From Bog-756 sp963769905 (GTDB lineage Bacteria; Actinomycetota; Acidimicrobiia; Acidimicrobiales; RAAP-2), in the NCBI GenBank assembly GCA_963769905.1, contig CAVYNG010000002.1, forward strand, positions 1,674,001-1,738,000: DNA of 64,000 nucleotides, in the 5' to 3' direction. Positions within the stretch are counted from its first letter, which is position 1; every line of letters begins with the position of its first letter. The position numbers and the translations under genes were made by a program. The notes under the pieces are model-generated. The model did no database searches. It worked only from the letters and a program-made list of their open reading frames with translations, and was not told the DNA's origin. Of the stretch, positions 51,800 through 61,177 are shown in pieces.

Positions 51800-52807
51800 A
51801 TGGTCTACGTCCTCTCACTGACAGCAGCGCTCTCCAACGCCCTCGCCAGCATCCTGCAGCGGATGGGTGTCGAGAACGCGCCCGAGGAGGCCACGCTGCA
51901 CCTCAGCCTCCTCACCCACGCACTTCGACGTGGGGTCTGGCTGCTCGGGTTCGCCTTCGTGTTCGCATCGTTCCTGATGCAGGCCACCGCACTCCATCTC
52001 GGAGACCTGAGCCAGGTCCAGCCGATCCTCACGCTCGAGCTTCCATTCCTCGTGTTCCTCCTGGCGACATGGTTCCGGTTCGGCATCGGTGCCCGTGAAT
52101 GGATCGGTTGCTTCGCCGCGGCCGGAGGCCTTGCCGGGTTCCTCGCCTTCGCCCAGCCGGGAGGCGGCAACTCGGTCCCGTCCAACTTCGACTGGATCGT
52201 CGCGGGCTCCATCTGCGCCGGTGCGGTGACCGTGGCGATCCTCCTCGCCCTGCGAGGCCCGCGGTGGTGGCGCGCGGCGATGTTCGGTGCGGCCGGCGCG
52301 ATCGGGTTCGCCTTCACCGCCTCGCTGATGAAGCGGGTCGGCGATTTCGTGGCTTCCGACTGGACCCAGATCTTCGTCCACTGGCAGACCTACGCCCTCG
52401 CCCTTTGCGGTGTCGGCTCGCTGTTCCTCGCTCAGAACGCGTTCCACGCCGGACCGATCGCGGCCTCCCAGACTGCGCTCGTCCTCGTCGACCCGTTGGC
52501 GAGCATCGCGTTCGGCATCGGGCTCTTCGACGACAACCTCCGAACGGCCGGTATCTACGGACCCCTCGAAGCGGTCTCGTTGCTGGTGATGTTCGTCGGG
52601 GCGGCGTCACTCGCCCACTCCCCTCTCATCTCCGGCATGCGCGAGGACGACGAGCGGTTCTCCGAGCTGCTCTCGCTGCGGTCTCGCTCCAAACGTCTGG
52701 TGGAGGCCGTCCAGGACCAGGTCACACCCGAGCAGCTGGACCAGCTCGCCCCCGAAGTCATCGAACAGCTCCCGCCCGAAGCGATCGAGCACATCCGCTC
52801 GGAATAG
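51800..52807 (+). CDS. DMT-superfamily permease with acidic C-terminal tail
   Basis: A 335-residue protein with about nine hydrophobic helices (residues 1-275) and a 50-residue hydrophilic tail containing repeated LDQLAPEVIEQLPPEAIEHI. The core aligns with the permease at 6120: TAALSNALASILQ at the start, LSQVQPILTLELPFLVFLL, and SQTALVLVDPLASIAFGI. The paralogs differ in the tail. ATG at 51800. No substrate known. It stands alone, next to a scrap of glycosyltransferase. Confidence 0.82.
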   Translation: MVYVLSLTAALSNALASILQRMGVENAPEEATLHLSLLTHALRRGVWLLGFAFVFASFLMQATALHLGDLSQVQPILTLELPFLVFLLATWFRFGIGAREWIGCFAAAGGLAGFLAFAQPGGGNSVPSNFDWIVAGSICAGAVTVAILLALRGPRWWRAAMFGAAGAIGFAFTASLMKRVGDFVASDWTQIFVHWQTYALALCGVGSLFLAQNAFHAGPIAASQTALVLVDPLASIAFGIGLFDDNLRTAGIYGPLEAVSLLVMFVGAASLAHSPLISGMREDDERFSELLSLRSRSKRLVEAVQDQVTPEQLDQLAPEVIEQLPPEAIEHIRSE

Positions 52808-52840
52808 GGATCGGGAAGCCGGTCGCGCGAGCCCTCGTCT

Positions 52841-53073
52841 TATCTTCGTTGCGACAAGTCGCTCCGCTCGCGCCGTCGATCCGTGCCCGGCTGCCCGAGG
52901 CGAGGATCCGGCTGGTCGGGAAGACCGCCAAGGGCGTCGACGCGCTCGACGACCCGCCGTGGCTCACCGCGGTCGGGCGGGTCCCGCGCATGGAACCCGA
53001 GCTCGCCGAGGCGGACGTGGTGGTGGCGCGTGCGCCCGGGTCGTGCCTCTGGCGTGCCGTCAGGCGTGAGTAG
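52841..53073 (+). pseudogene. GT4 glycosyltransferase remnant
   Basis: About 75 codons whose translation, PSIRARLPEARIRLVGKTAK, then VGRVPRMEPELAEADVVV, is the central C-terminal stretch of GT-B glycosyltransferases (VTGRVPDVRPEL type). It lacks the N-terminal domain and the E-x7-E motif, and the end CLWRAVRRE is not from that family. It is a truncated remnant, consistent with the polysaccharide genes nearby. Confidence 0.6.
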
Positions 53074-53130
53074 CCCTCGCTAGTGTGCCGGCCACGCATT
53101 CGATCGCGTGGAAAGGTCTGGAAAGGAGCC

Positions 53131-54198
53131 ATGGAGGTCCTCGCCCACTACCTTCCGCAATTCCATCCGATTCCGGAGAACGACGCGTGGTGGGGAACGG
53201 GGTTCACCGAGTGGACCAACGTGGCCAAGGGTCGCCCGCTCTTCCGCGGGCACGTGCAGCCACACCTCCCTTCCGACCTCGGCTTCTACGACCTTCGGGT
53301 CGCCGAGGTGCGCGAGGCTCAGGCCGAGCTCGCGAGGACCCATCGGCTAACAGGCTTCTGCTACTGGCACTACTGGTTCGGCGGACACCTCCTCCTCCAG
53401 CGACCCTTCGAGGAGGTGCTGGCCCGCAAGCGTCCCGACTTCCCCTTCTGCATCGCCTGGGCCAACCAGTCATGGTCGGGCATCTGGCACGGCGCCCCTG
53501 ACCGGATCCTCATCGAGCAGACCTACCCGGGCCCAGAGGACGACCAGGCACACTTCGAGTACCTCCTGCGCGCATTCGAAGACGAGCGGTACATCACCGT
53601 CGCCGATCGTCCCCTCCTGTTCATCTACAAACCGGGCGACCTCCCCCACCCGGCCCGATTCGTGGAGGAATGGAACGGCATGGCCCAGAAGGCCGGCCTC
53701 GACGGGCTCTACCTCGTGGCATCACTCGGCGAATCCGACTATCCCACCCATCGCGAGGACGGGTTCGACGCGGCCGTCTTCTACCAGTTCCCCTTCGCGG
53801 ACACCTTCGCAGGACGCTGGCGAGACCACTTGATGTCGCGGCGTTTGATGAAGGGACCGCGGCGCTACCCCTACCGCGCCGATTTCCCCGAGCCCCCCTC
53901 CGATCTCGAAGGACCTGTGTTCCCGTGCGTCTATCCCAACTGGGACAACACGCCGCGCTCGGAACGCCGCGGGGTGCTGGCGACGGACCCGACGCCGGAG
54001 CGCTTCGGCAACCAGCTCCGACGCGCCCTCGAGCTCGCGGGGTCGAACCCGTCCGGCGAACAGGTCCTGATGATCAAGTCGTGGAACGAATGGGCCGAGG
54101 GCAACTACCTCGAACCCGATTCGGAAACCGGTCACGAACGACTCGAGGTCCTCTCGCGCGAGGTGGCCCGCTACGAGCGAGCCCGGGGCGACCGCTGA
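53131..54198 (+). CDS. GH99-like/WbsX-type glycan protein
   Basis: A 355-residue protein starting after an AAGGAG site. It has the family signature: AHYLPQFHPIPENDAWWGTG, FTEWTNVAKGRPLF, GFCYWHYWFGG, FPFCIAWANQSW and SWNEWAEGNYLEPD. These proteins are found in polysaccharide and O-antigen clusters and are glycoside-hydrolase-99 relatives (WbsX). A glycan-trimming or transfer role on a surface polysaccharide is expected. No signal peptide is visible, which implies action in the cytoplasm or an unusual export. The next gene starts on the other strand just after its stop. Confidence 0.92.
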   Translation: MEVLAHYLPQFHPIPENDAWWGTGFTEWTNVAKGRPLFRGHVQPHLPSDLGFYDLRVAEVREAQAELARTHRLTGFCYWHYWFGGHLLLQRPFEEVLARKRPDFPFCIAWANQSWSGIWHGAPDRILIEQTYPGPEDDQAHFEYLLRAFEDERYITVADRPLLFIYKPGDLPHPARFVEEWNGMAQKAGLDGLYLVASLGESDYPTHREDGFDAAVFYQFPFADTFAGRWRDHLMSRRLMKGPRRYPYRADFPEPPSDLEGPVFPCVYPNWDNTPRSERRGVLATDPTPERFGNQLRRALELAGSNPSGEQVLMIKSWNEWAEGNYLEPDSETGHERLEVLSREVARYERARGDR

Positions 54199-54199
54199 G

Positions 54200-54340
54200 C
54201 TAGGACCGCGGCGCTTCCTGCGCGCAGCGCGAGGCGAGCTGACGCGAGATGCCCCAAGCACGGCCGAGCTCTCCGATCGACACCCCCTGCTCGAGCGCCG
54301 GCGCGAAGAGCTCGAGTCTCGCCTCGTGACGGCTGCGGTT
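54200..54340 (-). pseudogene. Small HTH regulator, paralogous family remnant
   Basis: The last 46 codons of the paralogous family at 3289, 4937 and 7897: RLELFAPALEQGVSIGELGR and WGISRQLASR at the expected place. The N-terminal helical half is absent; upstream codons on this strand give Arg/Pro-rich non-coding sequence. One Tyr of the conserved LASRY is replaced by Cys. It directly abuts the GH99-like stop (one base between). Confidence 0.75.
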
Positions 54341-54549
54341 CACTGTGTCGGTGCGTCCTGCACGGCTTGGCGCGCCTCGGCCGGAGGGCTCGCCGTTGTG
54401 CGGACTGCATCCATCTCGGCACGGACTCCCCGCGTCGGCGACCGGCTGATCGGTAGGCTGAGCGCCCGGCACGCCATGTTTCGATCTGTAGGGAGGGAGG
54501 CGATGTGGTCACACACTTGGCCGCTGGGCATCCGAAAGAGGGTCGTCGA

Positions 54550-55608
54550 ATGAGGAATCGGTACCGGCGCTCCTCGATCCTCGTCGTCCTCGGGTCGGCA
54601 CTCGTGGTCGGATCGGTTGTCGGCGGGTCCCCGACCGCGTCTGCCACGCCCCTGCCGACGACCGTCGAGGCGTGGATCTATCCCTCGAGCGTGGGGCAAC
54701 CTGCCTGCGACGTCCCCGCCGAGCTCGCCTCGCTCTCGGCGAATCCCGTTTCGCTCCTCAAACCCGAGTACCTGAACCTGAGCGGAACGGGGAAGATCCG
54801 CACCGAAACCGCGGCGCAGCTGCCGTGCAACGGGTACAGCCCGGCCAACGTGGCGGCAGTCCGATCGGCGGCACAGCGCGTCGAGGTGACCGTCTCGGCA
54901 GGATCCCGCTCGACCAAGTCTCTTCTCGGTAGCGCGGCGAAGCAGTCGGCGGCGCTCACCGCCATCGAGGCCTTCGTCGCCTCGAACAACCTGAACGGCG
55001 TCGACCTGGACTTCGAACCCAACAACTGGACCCCGACGATGTGGTCCGCCTACACCACCTTCGTCTCGCGTCTGGTGAGCGCGCTCAGCCCGGCGGGGCG
55101 GGCGGTCGAGGTCGATCTCGAGCCGTTCACGACGACGCCGTGGGACGCAGAGCGCTACGGCGCGGTGGCCTCGACCGGGGCACATGTGGTCGTGATGGCC
55201 TACGACCACGAGTTCGACATCGCGTGCGCGCCGATCAGCCCGTACAGCTGGTTGCAACAAGTCGTCGCGTATGCGCAGAGCCAGGTACCCGCCGCCGACC
55301 TGACCATCGGTCTCCCCTCCTACGGCTATACGACGACCCTCTGCAAGAAGGTGGCGCACGTGACCTCCAACGTCGCGTACGTGACCATGCGGAACGAAGC
55401 CGGCTTCCCGTCGACCTCCGCCGGTGTCGAGAGTCTCCGAGATCCGAGCTCGGGCGAGATCCGCTGGGATGCGGGCGGTGTCTTCCACGACTATGTCGAC
55501 GCCACCGCGCTCAACGACAAGCTCCAGACGGTGGAAGGGATGGGGGTGTCCGACGTGTCGGTCTGGAGCCTGGGTGGCGAACCGTGGTTCACCGGAAACC
55601 CGAGTTGA
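54550..55608 (+). CDS. Secreted GH18-family glycosidase-like protein
   Basis: A 352-residue exported protein with a Sec signal (residues 1-32, LVVLGSALVVGSVVGG and a probable cut after SASA-like ASA). The GH18 catalytic motif is LNGVDLDFEP (Asp152, Asp154, Glu156), followed by VVVMAYDHEFDIA and IGLPSYGYTTT. The enzyme probably hydrolyses an N-acetylglucosamine polymer (chitin or peptidoglycan) outside the cell, like spore-coat or YvbX-type GH18 proteins. It runs in the same direction as uppP, 21 bases downstream. Confidence 0.9.
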   Translation: MRNRYRRSSILVVLGSALVVGSVVGGSPTASATPLPTTVEAWIYPSSVGQPACDVPAELASLSANPVSLLKPEYLNLSGTGKIRTETAAQLPCNGYSPANVAAVRSAAQRVEVTVSAGSRSTKSLLGSAAKQSAALTAIEAFVASNNLNGVDLDFEPNNWTPTMWSAYTTFVSRLVSALSPAGRAVEVDLEPFTTTPWDAERYGAVASTGAHVVVMAYDHEFDIACAPISPYSWLQQVVAYAQSQVPAADLTIGLPSYGYTTTLCKKVAHVTSNVAYVTMRNEAGFPSTSAGVESLRDPSSGEIRWDAGGVFHDYVDATALNDKLQTVEGMGVSDVSVWSLGGEPWFTGNPS

Positions 55609-55629
55609 GCCAGACTCGGTCCGATCTGA

Positions 55630-56505
55630 GTGTCCTATCTCCAGGCCATCGTCATCGGGCTGCTCCAAGGGGTCAGCGAGCTCTTTCCGGTGTCGAGCCT
55701 CGGTCACAGCGTCCTGGTTCCGGCGCTGTTCGGCTGGAACAATCTGGTCAGCGACCAGTCGGCGCAGGAATCGCTCTATCTCGCCTTCATCGTCGGACTC
55801 CACGTGGCGACGGCAGGTGCGCTGCTCGTCTTCTTCTGGCGGGACTGGGTTCGCATCGTGGCGGGATTCTTCCGGACCCTGCGGACTCGTCGGATCCAGA
55901 CTCCCGACGAACGGATGGCGTGGCTCCTCGGCCTCGCGACCATCCCGGTCGGTCTGGCCGGGCTCCTGTTCGAGCACACGTTCCGCACCCTCTTCGCCAA
56001 GCCTCAGGCGGCAGCCGCGTTCTTGATGGTGAACGGCGTCATCCTGAGCGGTGCGGAACTGCTGCGGAGACGCCGATCCGGCGGTGACCCCGCCCACCCC
56101 TTTGCGACCGCGCCCGCGACCCAGCAGCTCGCGACACTCTCACTCCCCTCGGGAATCGCGATCGGCTCTTCGCAGATCCTCGCCCTACTCGCAGGCATCA
56201 GTCGTTCAGGGGTGACCATGGCCGCCGGATTGCTCCGCGGCCTCGACCACGAGGAGGCTGCTCGCTTCTCGTTCCTCCTCGCGACACCGGTCATCCTCGC
56301 CGCGGGGGTGCTCAAGATCCCCGACCTGCTCGGCCCTCTCGGCAACGGTGTGCGCGGCCAGATCCTGGCCGGCAGCGCTGCCGCCGCGATCTCCGCGTAC
56401 TTGTCGGTGCGGTTCCTGCTGCGGTGGTTCGAGACCCGCACGCTCTGGCCCTTCGCGATCTACTGCCTCGCTTTCGGAGCCGCGTGCGTTGTCTACTTCG
56501 CGTGA
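55630..56505 (+). CDS. uppP: Undecaprenyl-diphosphatase
   Basis: A 291-residue membrane protein with eight hydrophobic helices. The two catalytic motifs are present: LLQGVSELFPVSSLGH (Glu17, Ser22, His26 region) and LAGISRSGVTMAAGLLRG. Family length is 260-290. It dephosphorylates undecaprenyl diphosphate to recycle the lipid carrier of peptidoglycan and polysaccharide export. GTG start, 21 bases after the GH18 gene. Confidence 0.95.
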   Translation: MSYLQAIVIGLLQGVSELFPVSSLGHSVLVPALFGWNNLVSDQSAQESLYLAFIVGLHVATAGALLVFFWRDWVRIVAGFFRTLRTRRIQTPDERMAWLLGLATIPVGLAGLLFEHTFRTLFAKPQAAAAFLMVNGVILSGAELLRRRRSGGDPAHPFATAPATQQLATLSLPSGIAIGSSQILALLAGISRSGVTMAAGLLRGLDHEEAARFSFLLATPVILAAGVLKIPDLLGPLGNGVRGQILAGSAAAAISAYLSVRFLLRWFETRTLWPFAIYCLAFGAACVVYFA

Positions 56506-56549
56506 TCCGGCGAGCTCATGCTCGAGCGTTGTGCACTGACGCGAACCGG

Positions 56550-58238
56550 TCAGACAGGGTCGTACCCCTTGGGCGAAACCGACAACACATGACGCCACAC
56601 CAGCACTCGGTAAGGACCGACCTGGTACTGGTGCGCCGGCAATCCGAACGTCGCCTTCGCGCCGACACGATCGACCGCGCCCGGAGCGGCGGTGTCGTAC
56701 ACCAGGAACTGGAACCGTGTGCCCGCATACCACGCTGCGTCCGACTGGCGCTCGTAGCGGACGATCCTGCCCCGACGATTCTCGGTGACCGGGCGGATGA
56801 CCACCGCACCGTCGGTCGTCGCGGTCGTGATGGACGAGGACCAGTAGTCCCCGACCCCGAGGTCGAGGTGGTGGGCGCCGAGGAATGAGCTGAGCTCCGC
56901 GACCGGCTGAGAGGGATCGGTTGCGCCGCCGGCCGAGCCGATGGCCACCAGGTCGCCTGCCGCGAAAGAGACGACCGTCACCAGACAGAGCGCCGTCGCC
57001 AAACGGCGCCAACGGAGCGCCGGCTCGTTCTCCATCCATCGTCCGACCATTCTCGCTGTCAGTACGCAGGCGAAGATGACCGCGGAGGTGAGGTAGCGGT
57101 CGTAGTTGAAGTCGGAAGAGACGGCAAGGTCGACGTACGCGAACGAGCCGCCGAGGCAGCCCATCAGCAGGAGGTCGTCGAGCCGCCAGGCATCATTCAC
57201 GAGATTCGCGTGCCTGCTGCGGGCCAGACGGCCCGTCCAGCCCGCGCGGCATCCGCCGACGATGCCCACTGCCGCCAGTCCGACCGTGGCCGCCACGAGG
57301 AGCACGGCGGACAGCCGGAACACCTCGAGCGCGGCAGGGACGGCCCCCTCTCGGCCCCCGAACCCGAGGAGGTGAGAGAAGGAGGCCGGCAGTCTTACTG
57401 CGTTCGACCATTTCTCACCCGGGCTGGCGGAAGGCTGGATCCCGCCGATGGTGAACGTGCCGACCAGTTCGGCGAAGAGGCGGACGACCAAGGCCAGGAC
57501 GCCCCCCGCGGCGGATGCCGCAACGAGGGGGGCGCCCTCGCTCCAGTCGCGTGCTCGGATTGCCGCCACTGCGCCCGCCAGCAGCACCGGCACGACGCCG
57601 ATCCCGAGTGCCTGGAGGTCACCCGTCGAGGCGGCAGCAAGGAGCGCGACCGCGATGAGCCAGCCCCGGTCGAACCGTCCGCGACGCAAGAAGTAGAAGG
57701 CGGTGAGGCACCAGAGCGTCGTGCCGACGTGGTAGGGACCTCGCAGGAAGAAGTCGGCCATCAGGGGGCTCGGGAACCCGAGCAGAACCAGGGTCGTCAC
57801 CACTGCCGCGACGGCACCGGCACCACGTCGTCCCCAGCAAGCGACCAACGCGCCGACCAACAGGGTGAGTGCGGCGATCAATGCCGGCACCAGGTGGAGG
57901 AGGGTCGAATGGAAGCCCAGAGCGAGGCCGACCACCATGTTGGCGAAGGCATCGACGGTCCAGAACGAGTCGACCGACAGTGACCAGCCGTGGAGTGTCA
58001 GATGGCCGGCCGCCATCGACTGGCCCTCGAGGAGTGCAGTCGCACCGTCCGAATCGACGAAGAGCGACCGAGCCGAGATCAGGTAGAAGAACGCGATGAA
58101 GAACCCGAGACCAGCGACGACGACGAGCGACATCGGGTCGGAGCCCGGGAGGTGGAGCTTCCTCTTCCGCCGGGGGGCCTTCCTCGGCAGTTCGGGCGGC
58201 GCTGATGTTCGCTCGACCCGCTCGAGAAGGAGCGTCAT
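56550..58238 (-). CDS. Polytopic membrane protein, GT-C-like
   Basis: A 562-residue protein. After a basic cytoplasmic N-terminus (residues 1-35) there are about 11 helices, with a loop after helix 1 (SARSLFVDSDGATALLEGQS) containing acidic residues like those of GT-C glycosyltransferases. The C-terminal 120 residues are a periplasmic soluble domain (YERQSDAAWYAGTRFQFLVY). The layout fits a lipid-linked-sugar transferase, but no specific family was recognised. Convergent with uppP. Confidence 0.65.
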   Translation of the reverse strand: MTLLLERVERTSAPPELPRKAPRRKRKLHLPGSDPMSLVVVAGLGFFIAFFYLISARSLFVDSDGATALLEGQSMAAGHLTLHGWSLSVDSFWTVDAFANMVVGLALGFHSTLLHLVPALIAALTLLVGALVACWGRRGAGAVAAVVTTLVLLGFPSPLMADFFLRGPYHVGTTLWCLTAFYFLRRGRFDRGWLIAVALLAAASTGDLQALGIGVVPVLLAGAVAAIRARDWSEGAPLVAASAAGGVLALVVRLFAELVGTFTIGGIQPSASPGEKWSNAVRLPASFSHLLGFGGREGAVPAALEVFRLSAVLLVAATVGLAAVGIVGGCRAGWTGRLARSRHANLVNDAWRLDDLLLMGCLGGSFAYVDLAVSSDFNYDRYLTSAVIFACVLTARMVGRWMENEPALRWRRLATALCLVTVVSFAAGDLVAIGSAGGATDPSQPVAELSSFLGAHHLDLGVGDYWSSSITTATTDGAVVIRPVTENRRGRIVRYERQSDAAWYAGTRFQFLVYDTAAPGAVDRVGAKATFGLPAHQYQVGPYRVLVWRHVLSVSPKGYDPV

Positions 58239-58896
58239 CTGAGCAGATTCGAGGTACCGATCGAAGCTGCGACTGAGCGAAGGGACTCGCTCCCACCGGT
58301 GACGGCCGTGGGACAGGCCCCGAGGGTCGTGGTCCGCGCCGGCACCCGGCCAGGCTAGAGGATCCGGCGTGGCCTATCCGGGCATTTCGAGGCGCCACTT
58401 TCTGCCCAAGTGCCTACCGCCAGAGATGAACACGCGGCGCTCTCGGCCTCTTGGTCTCCAGAATTGCGGGTAGGCGGGACCCCCAGGGGGTCCCGCCATG
58501 TGCCCCCCGACGAAGCCTCGGTCCCGAACACAGCGGAAGGCGGACCCGCGGCTCGATCACCAAGGCTACGGCGGACGTTATGCCTGTCCACCCCGAAATG
58601 AATCGGTGAGAATGGCCGAAATAGAGACGCCCGGTTAGTCGAAGCGCACAAGAAGTGGATGGACGACTCACTCCGCGAGCCTGATCCGCCCTCCTGAACC
58701 TCCCAAGTCGCCGAACCCGAGTCCCGTCCGACGGACGAGCCCAACCGATCTGTGAGGCGCAGGAAACCCCATTGCTTCACCTGTTGATGCTCAGGCGTAC
58801 CGCTGCGAGGTTTCTTGGCTCCTCCGGGTTTGGCGTGAGGTTCAGCGCGTGTCAAGAACTAGCGGCGTCACCGACCCGCCCGCCGCAACCGGATGC
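58239..58896. other. Non-coding stretch with 25-bp palindrome
   Basis: About 660 bases with no supportable gene. Open frames are short and low-complexity. Contains the palindrome described separately. Confidence 0.45.
58473..58497. repeat. Perfect palindrome, 12-bp arms, 1-base centre
   Basis: GGCGGGACCCCC and GGGGGTCCCGCC flank a single A and are exact reverse complements. No T tract follows on either strand, so it is not a standard terminator. It could act as a strong RNA hairpin or a protein-binding site. Confidence 0.6.
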
Positions 58897-59883
58897 TCAA
58901 CCCGGCCGTGATGCGATCCCAACGATGGGGGCGTTGAGAACCTGCCCACCCATCGAACCCTCGAACGGCGCACCGCCGAACGAGAACACGCCTCCGTCGT
59001 AGGCGACGGTCCAGTAACCCCGGCCATCCGGGTTGGCCGCGATACCCACCATGGGAGCGTTGAGTGTTTGAGCCCCCATCGAGCCAAAGAATCCCGCATC
59101 TCCGAACGCGAAGATGCCTCCGTCGGACGCGACCAGCCAGTAGCCCTTTCCGTCAGGAGTGGCCGCGATGCCGACGATCGGAGCGTTGAGGTGCTGACCG
59201 CCCATCGACCCGTAGTAGCCGGCGTCACCGTACGCGAAGACACCGCCGTCAGCATCCGCCACCCAATAGCCGTTCCCACCAGGGGTCGCAGCCATCCCAA
59301 TCGGGCTGGGGAAGCTACCGATGACGTTCGAAGTGCTGAGACCGGGTTGGCCGAAGTACGAGGCGTCGCCGCAGGTCGCTACCGCCCCGCCTTCACTCAG
59401 GAGCCAGAACCCGTGACCAGACGGTGTCGACGCAATGCCGACCCACGGGAACCCGAAGTCGAGAGGAAGTGTCCCAGGTCCACCCGCCGCATCGAAGTGA
59501 TCGGCGCAGCTTGCGTCCCCCGTAGCGTTCCCGAACTGATCGGCCAGAGCCGTCTGCTGGCTCGGTCCGATCGGGAACTGAAATGGAGTGACAATGGTGT
59601 AGCCACCCCCGTCCGGGGTCGAGGCGATGGCGGTCGCGCAGAAGCTGGGGCCGCCAAACGGCGCGTTCGATGCCGCACATTGAGAGGCACTGCTACCAAA
59701 GAACGGGGCGTTGAAGGAGAACACGCCGCCGTCAGCACCGACCAACCAGTAGCCGGGCGGGCCAGAGGTCGTTCGGTCCCCAGCGGGCGTAGCGCCCACA
59801 GCGCCGGTCAGACCGAGCGTTGCGCATAAGGCACCCACGAGAGCGACAGCCACCGCTCGGAAAGTACGTCCCGGTGAACCCAT
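58897..59883 (-). CDS. Secreted 42-residue-repeat protein
   Basis: A 328-residue exported protein. The Sec signal is residues 1-32 (VAVALVGALCATLGLTGAVG). About seven repeats follow, some diverged: GPPGYWLVGADGGVFSF, ATPGGNGYWVADADGGVFAY, ATPDGKGYWLVASDGGIFAF. Repeats 5-7 most resemble those at 17282 and 46550. An insertion of about 70 residues with Cys pairs sits between early repeats. Likely a beta-propeller surface protein; ligand unknown. Confidence 0.85.
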   Translation of the reverse strand: MGSPGRTFRAVAVALVGALCATLGLTGAVGATPAGDRTTSGPPGYWLVGADGGVFSFNAPFFGSSASQCAASNAPFGGPSFCATAIASTPDGGGYTIVTPFQFPIGPSQQTALADQFGNATGDASCADHFDAAGGPGTLPLDFGFPWVGIASTPSGHGFWLLSEGGAVATCGDASYFGQPGLSTSNVIGSFPSPIGMAATPGGNGYWVADADGGVFAYGDAGYYGSMGGQHLNAPIVGIAATPDGKGYWLVASDGGIFAFGDAGFFGSMGAQTLNAPMVGIAANPDGRGYWTVAYDGGVFSFGGAPFEGSMGGQVLNAPIVGIASRPG

Positions 59884-60036
59884 TCAGACACCTCGCCGTC
59901 TCAACGCCTACTTTTTCCGCAACCACTGCCCGCATAGAGCCTGGCCATTGTGGCAGTTCAATGGTTCGGCTGCTCGGTGCGGGTAGATCAAAGGCGGATT
60001 CGCTGCCCGGCCTCGAGACTCGCAATGGGTTTCTGG

Positions 60037-60109
60037 TGGGCCGTGCCAGACTTGAACTGACGACCTCTTGCGTGTCATGCAAGCGCGCTACCAACTGCGC
60101 CAACGGCCC
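60037..60109 (-). tRNA. tRNA-Val(GAC)
   Basis: A 73-base cloverleaf. Acceptor GGGCCGT pairs with ACGGCCC, discriminator A. D arm GGCGCAGTTGGTAGCGC. Anticodon stem CTTGC/GCAAG with loop ATGACAC gives anticodon GAC. T arm with GTTCAAGTC. CCA is not encoded. A second valine tRNA of the window, with no duplicated end nearby. Confidence 0.93.
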
Positions 60110-60124
60110 GGGTGCCTGACGCTA

Positions 60125-61039
60125 TCACCGCGAGCCCAGATCGAGGCTGGGAGATGCGTCGGGCGAATCGACCTTGCCGACCTCCAAGTCGGGCACACCC
60201 GCACCCGACCGTCCAGCTTCAACCGGTGGTGGAGCACGGGTCCCGCGCGGTGTCGCATTGTCGATGCCCGTCCAACCGCTGAGCTCGCGGTGGCGCTGCA
60301 GCTGGACCTGGTGGCCGCCTCGGAGCCCGAAGAGCCGCTTGGCAAAGAGGAGGTAGACCACAACCGCCACATTGATCGCGAACGCAACCCCCTTCAGCAC
60401 ACTCACCGAGATCGAGAGCTCCCAGATCTCGAAGGGAAGGAACGCAGCAGTCGCCACGAGCGTGAGATATTCGGCCCAGCGCTTCCCGATCCAGAGCCCC
60501 ACCATCTCGGTCGCCTCCAAGAGCGCGTACGCAGTGGCGGCGAGGCCCAGCACCACCAGGTGTGCCGACGAATAGTGGACCACATTGCGGAAGTAGCCGA
60601 GCACACCTCGCACCTGGGTCACGCCGGGCTCTCCCCCCGAGAGATCGTTCATCATGTCCGTGTAGAACTTGCGGAGGGCGGCATCGTGGCGGGCAAAGGT
60701 GAAGAGAGCTACCGCCAGCGCGGTCAGCACGACGACGTGGATTGCCCGATCGACCGCGATCAGACGCAGGACGTAGCGATCACGAAGAAATGGCCCGCGT
60801 AGGGGTACCTCGATGTCGTCACGGGGAGGCATCCAATCCCGCGTCGGTTGCTCCGGAGCCTGCATGGCGATCCACGAATCACACCGCAGGCACCGGTACC
60901 ACCGGAGCCCGTCGAACTCGCGGACGATGGCGGAGTCCTCGTCGCCGACGTGCGCGACGTCGGTTCCGACCAGGACGTGGCCCCGCCACCAGCAGGTGAA
61001 GAGCTCGTACTGCCTTTCCGGTTTCTTCCTCCGGAACAC
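60125..61039 (-). CDS. DUF2127-type membrane protein
   Basis: A 304-residue protein. Residues 1-70 are soluble, with an RWYRCLRCDSWIAMQAP segment whose CxxC may bind zinc. The membrane part (about residues 95-240) has four helices, including VVVLTALAVALFTFARH and LLEATEMVGLWIGKRWAEYL, the DUF2127 signature. The tail is Pro/Ser-rich. Function unknown. GTG start; it diverges from the PhyH gene over about 140 bp. Confidence 0.75.
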   Translation of the reverse strand: MFRRKKPERQYELFTCWWRGHVLVGTDVAHVGDEDSAIVREFDGLRWYRCLRCDSWIAMQAPEQPTRDWMPPRDDIEVPLRGPFLRDRYVLRLIAVDRAIHVVVLTALAVALFTFARHDAALRKFYTDMMNDLSGGEPGVTQVRGVLGYFRNVVHYSSAHLVVLGLAATAYALLEATEMVGLWIGKRWAEYLTLVATAAFLPFEIWELSISVSVLKGVAFAINVAVVVYLLFAKRLFGLRGGHQVQLQRHRELSGWTGIDNATPRGTRAPPPVEAGRSGAGVPDLEVGKVDSPDASPSLDLGSR

Positions 61040-61177
61040 ACATGCACCTTACGTCTCCACTTCCTTCGACACGTCCTCACGAGCTGGGCCACATCTGCAC
61101 CGCCGGTCGACCCGGCCGTACGGTCCTCTCCCGCCCTACACTCGGTCGCAGGCCGGAGTTGTGACCGGAGGACACCG

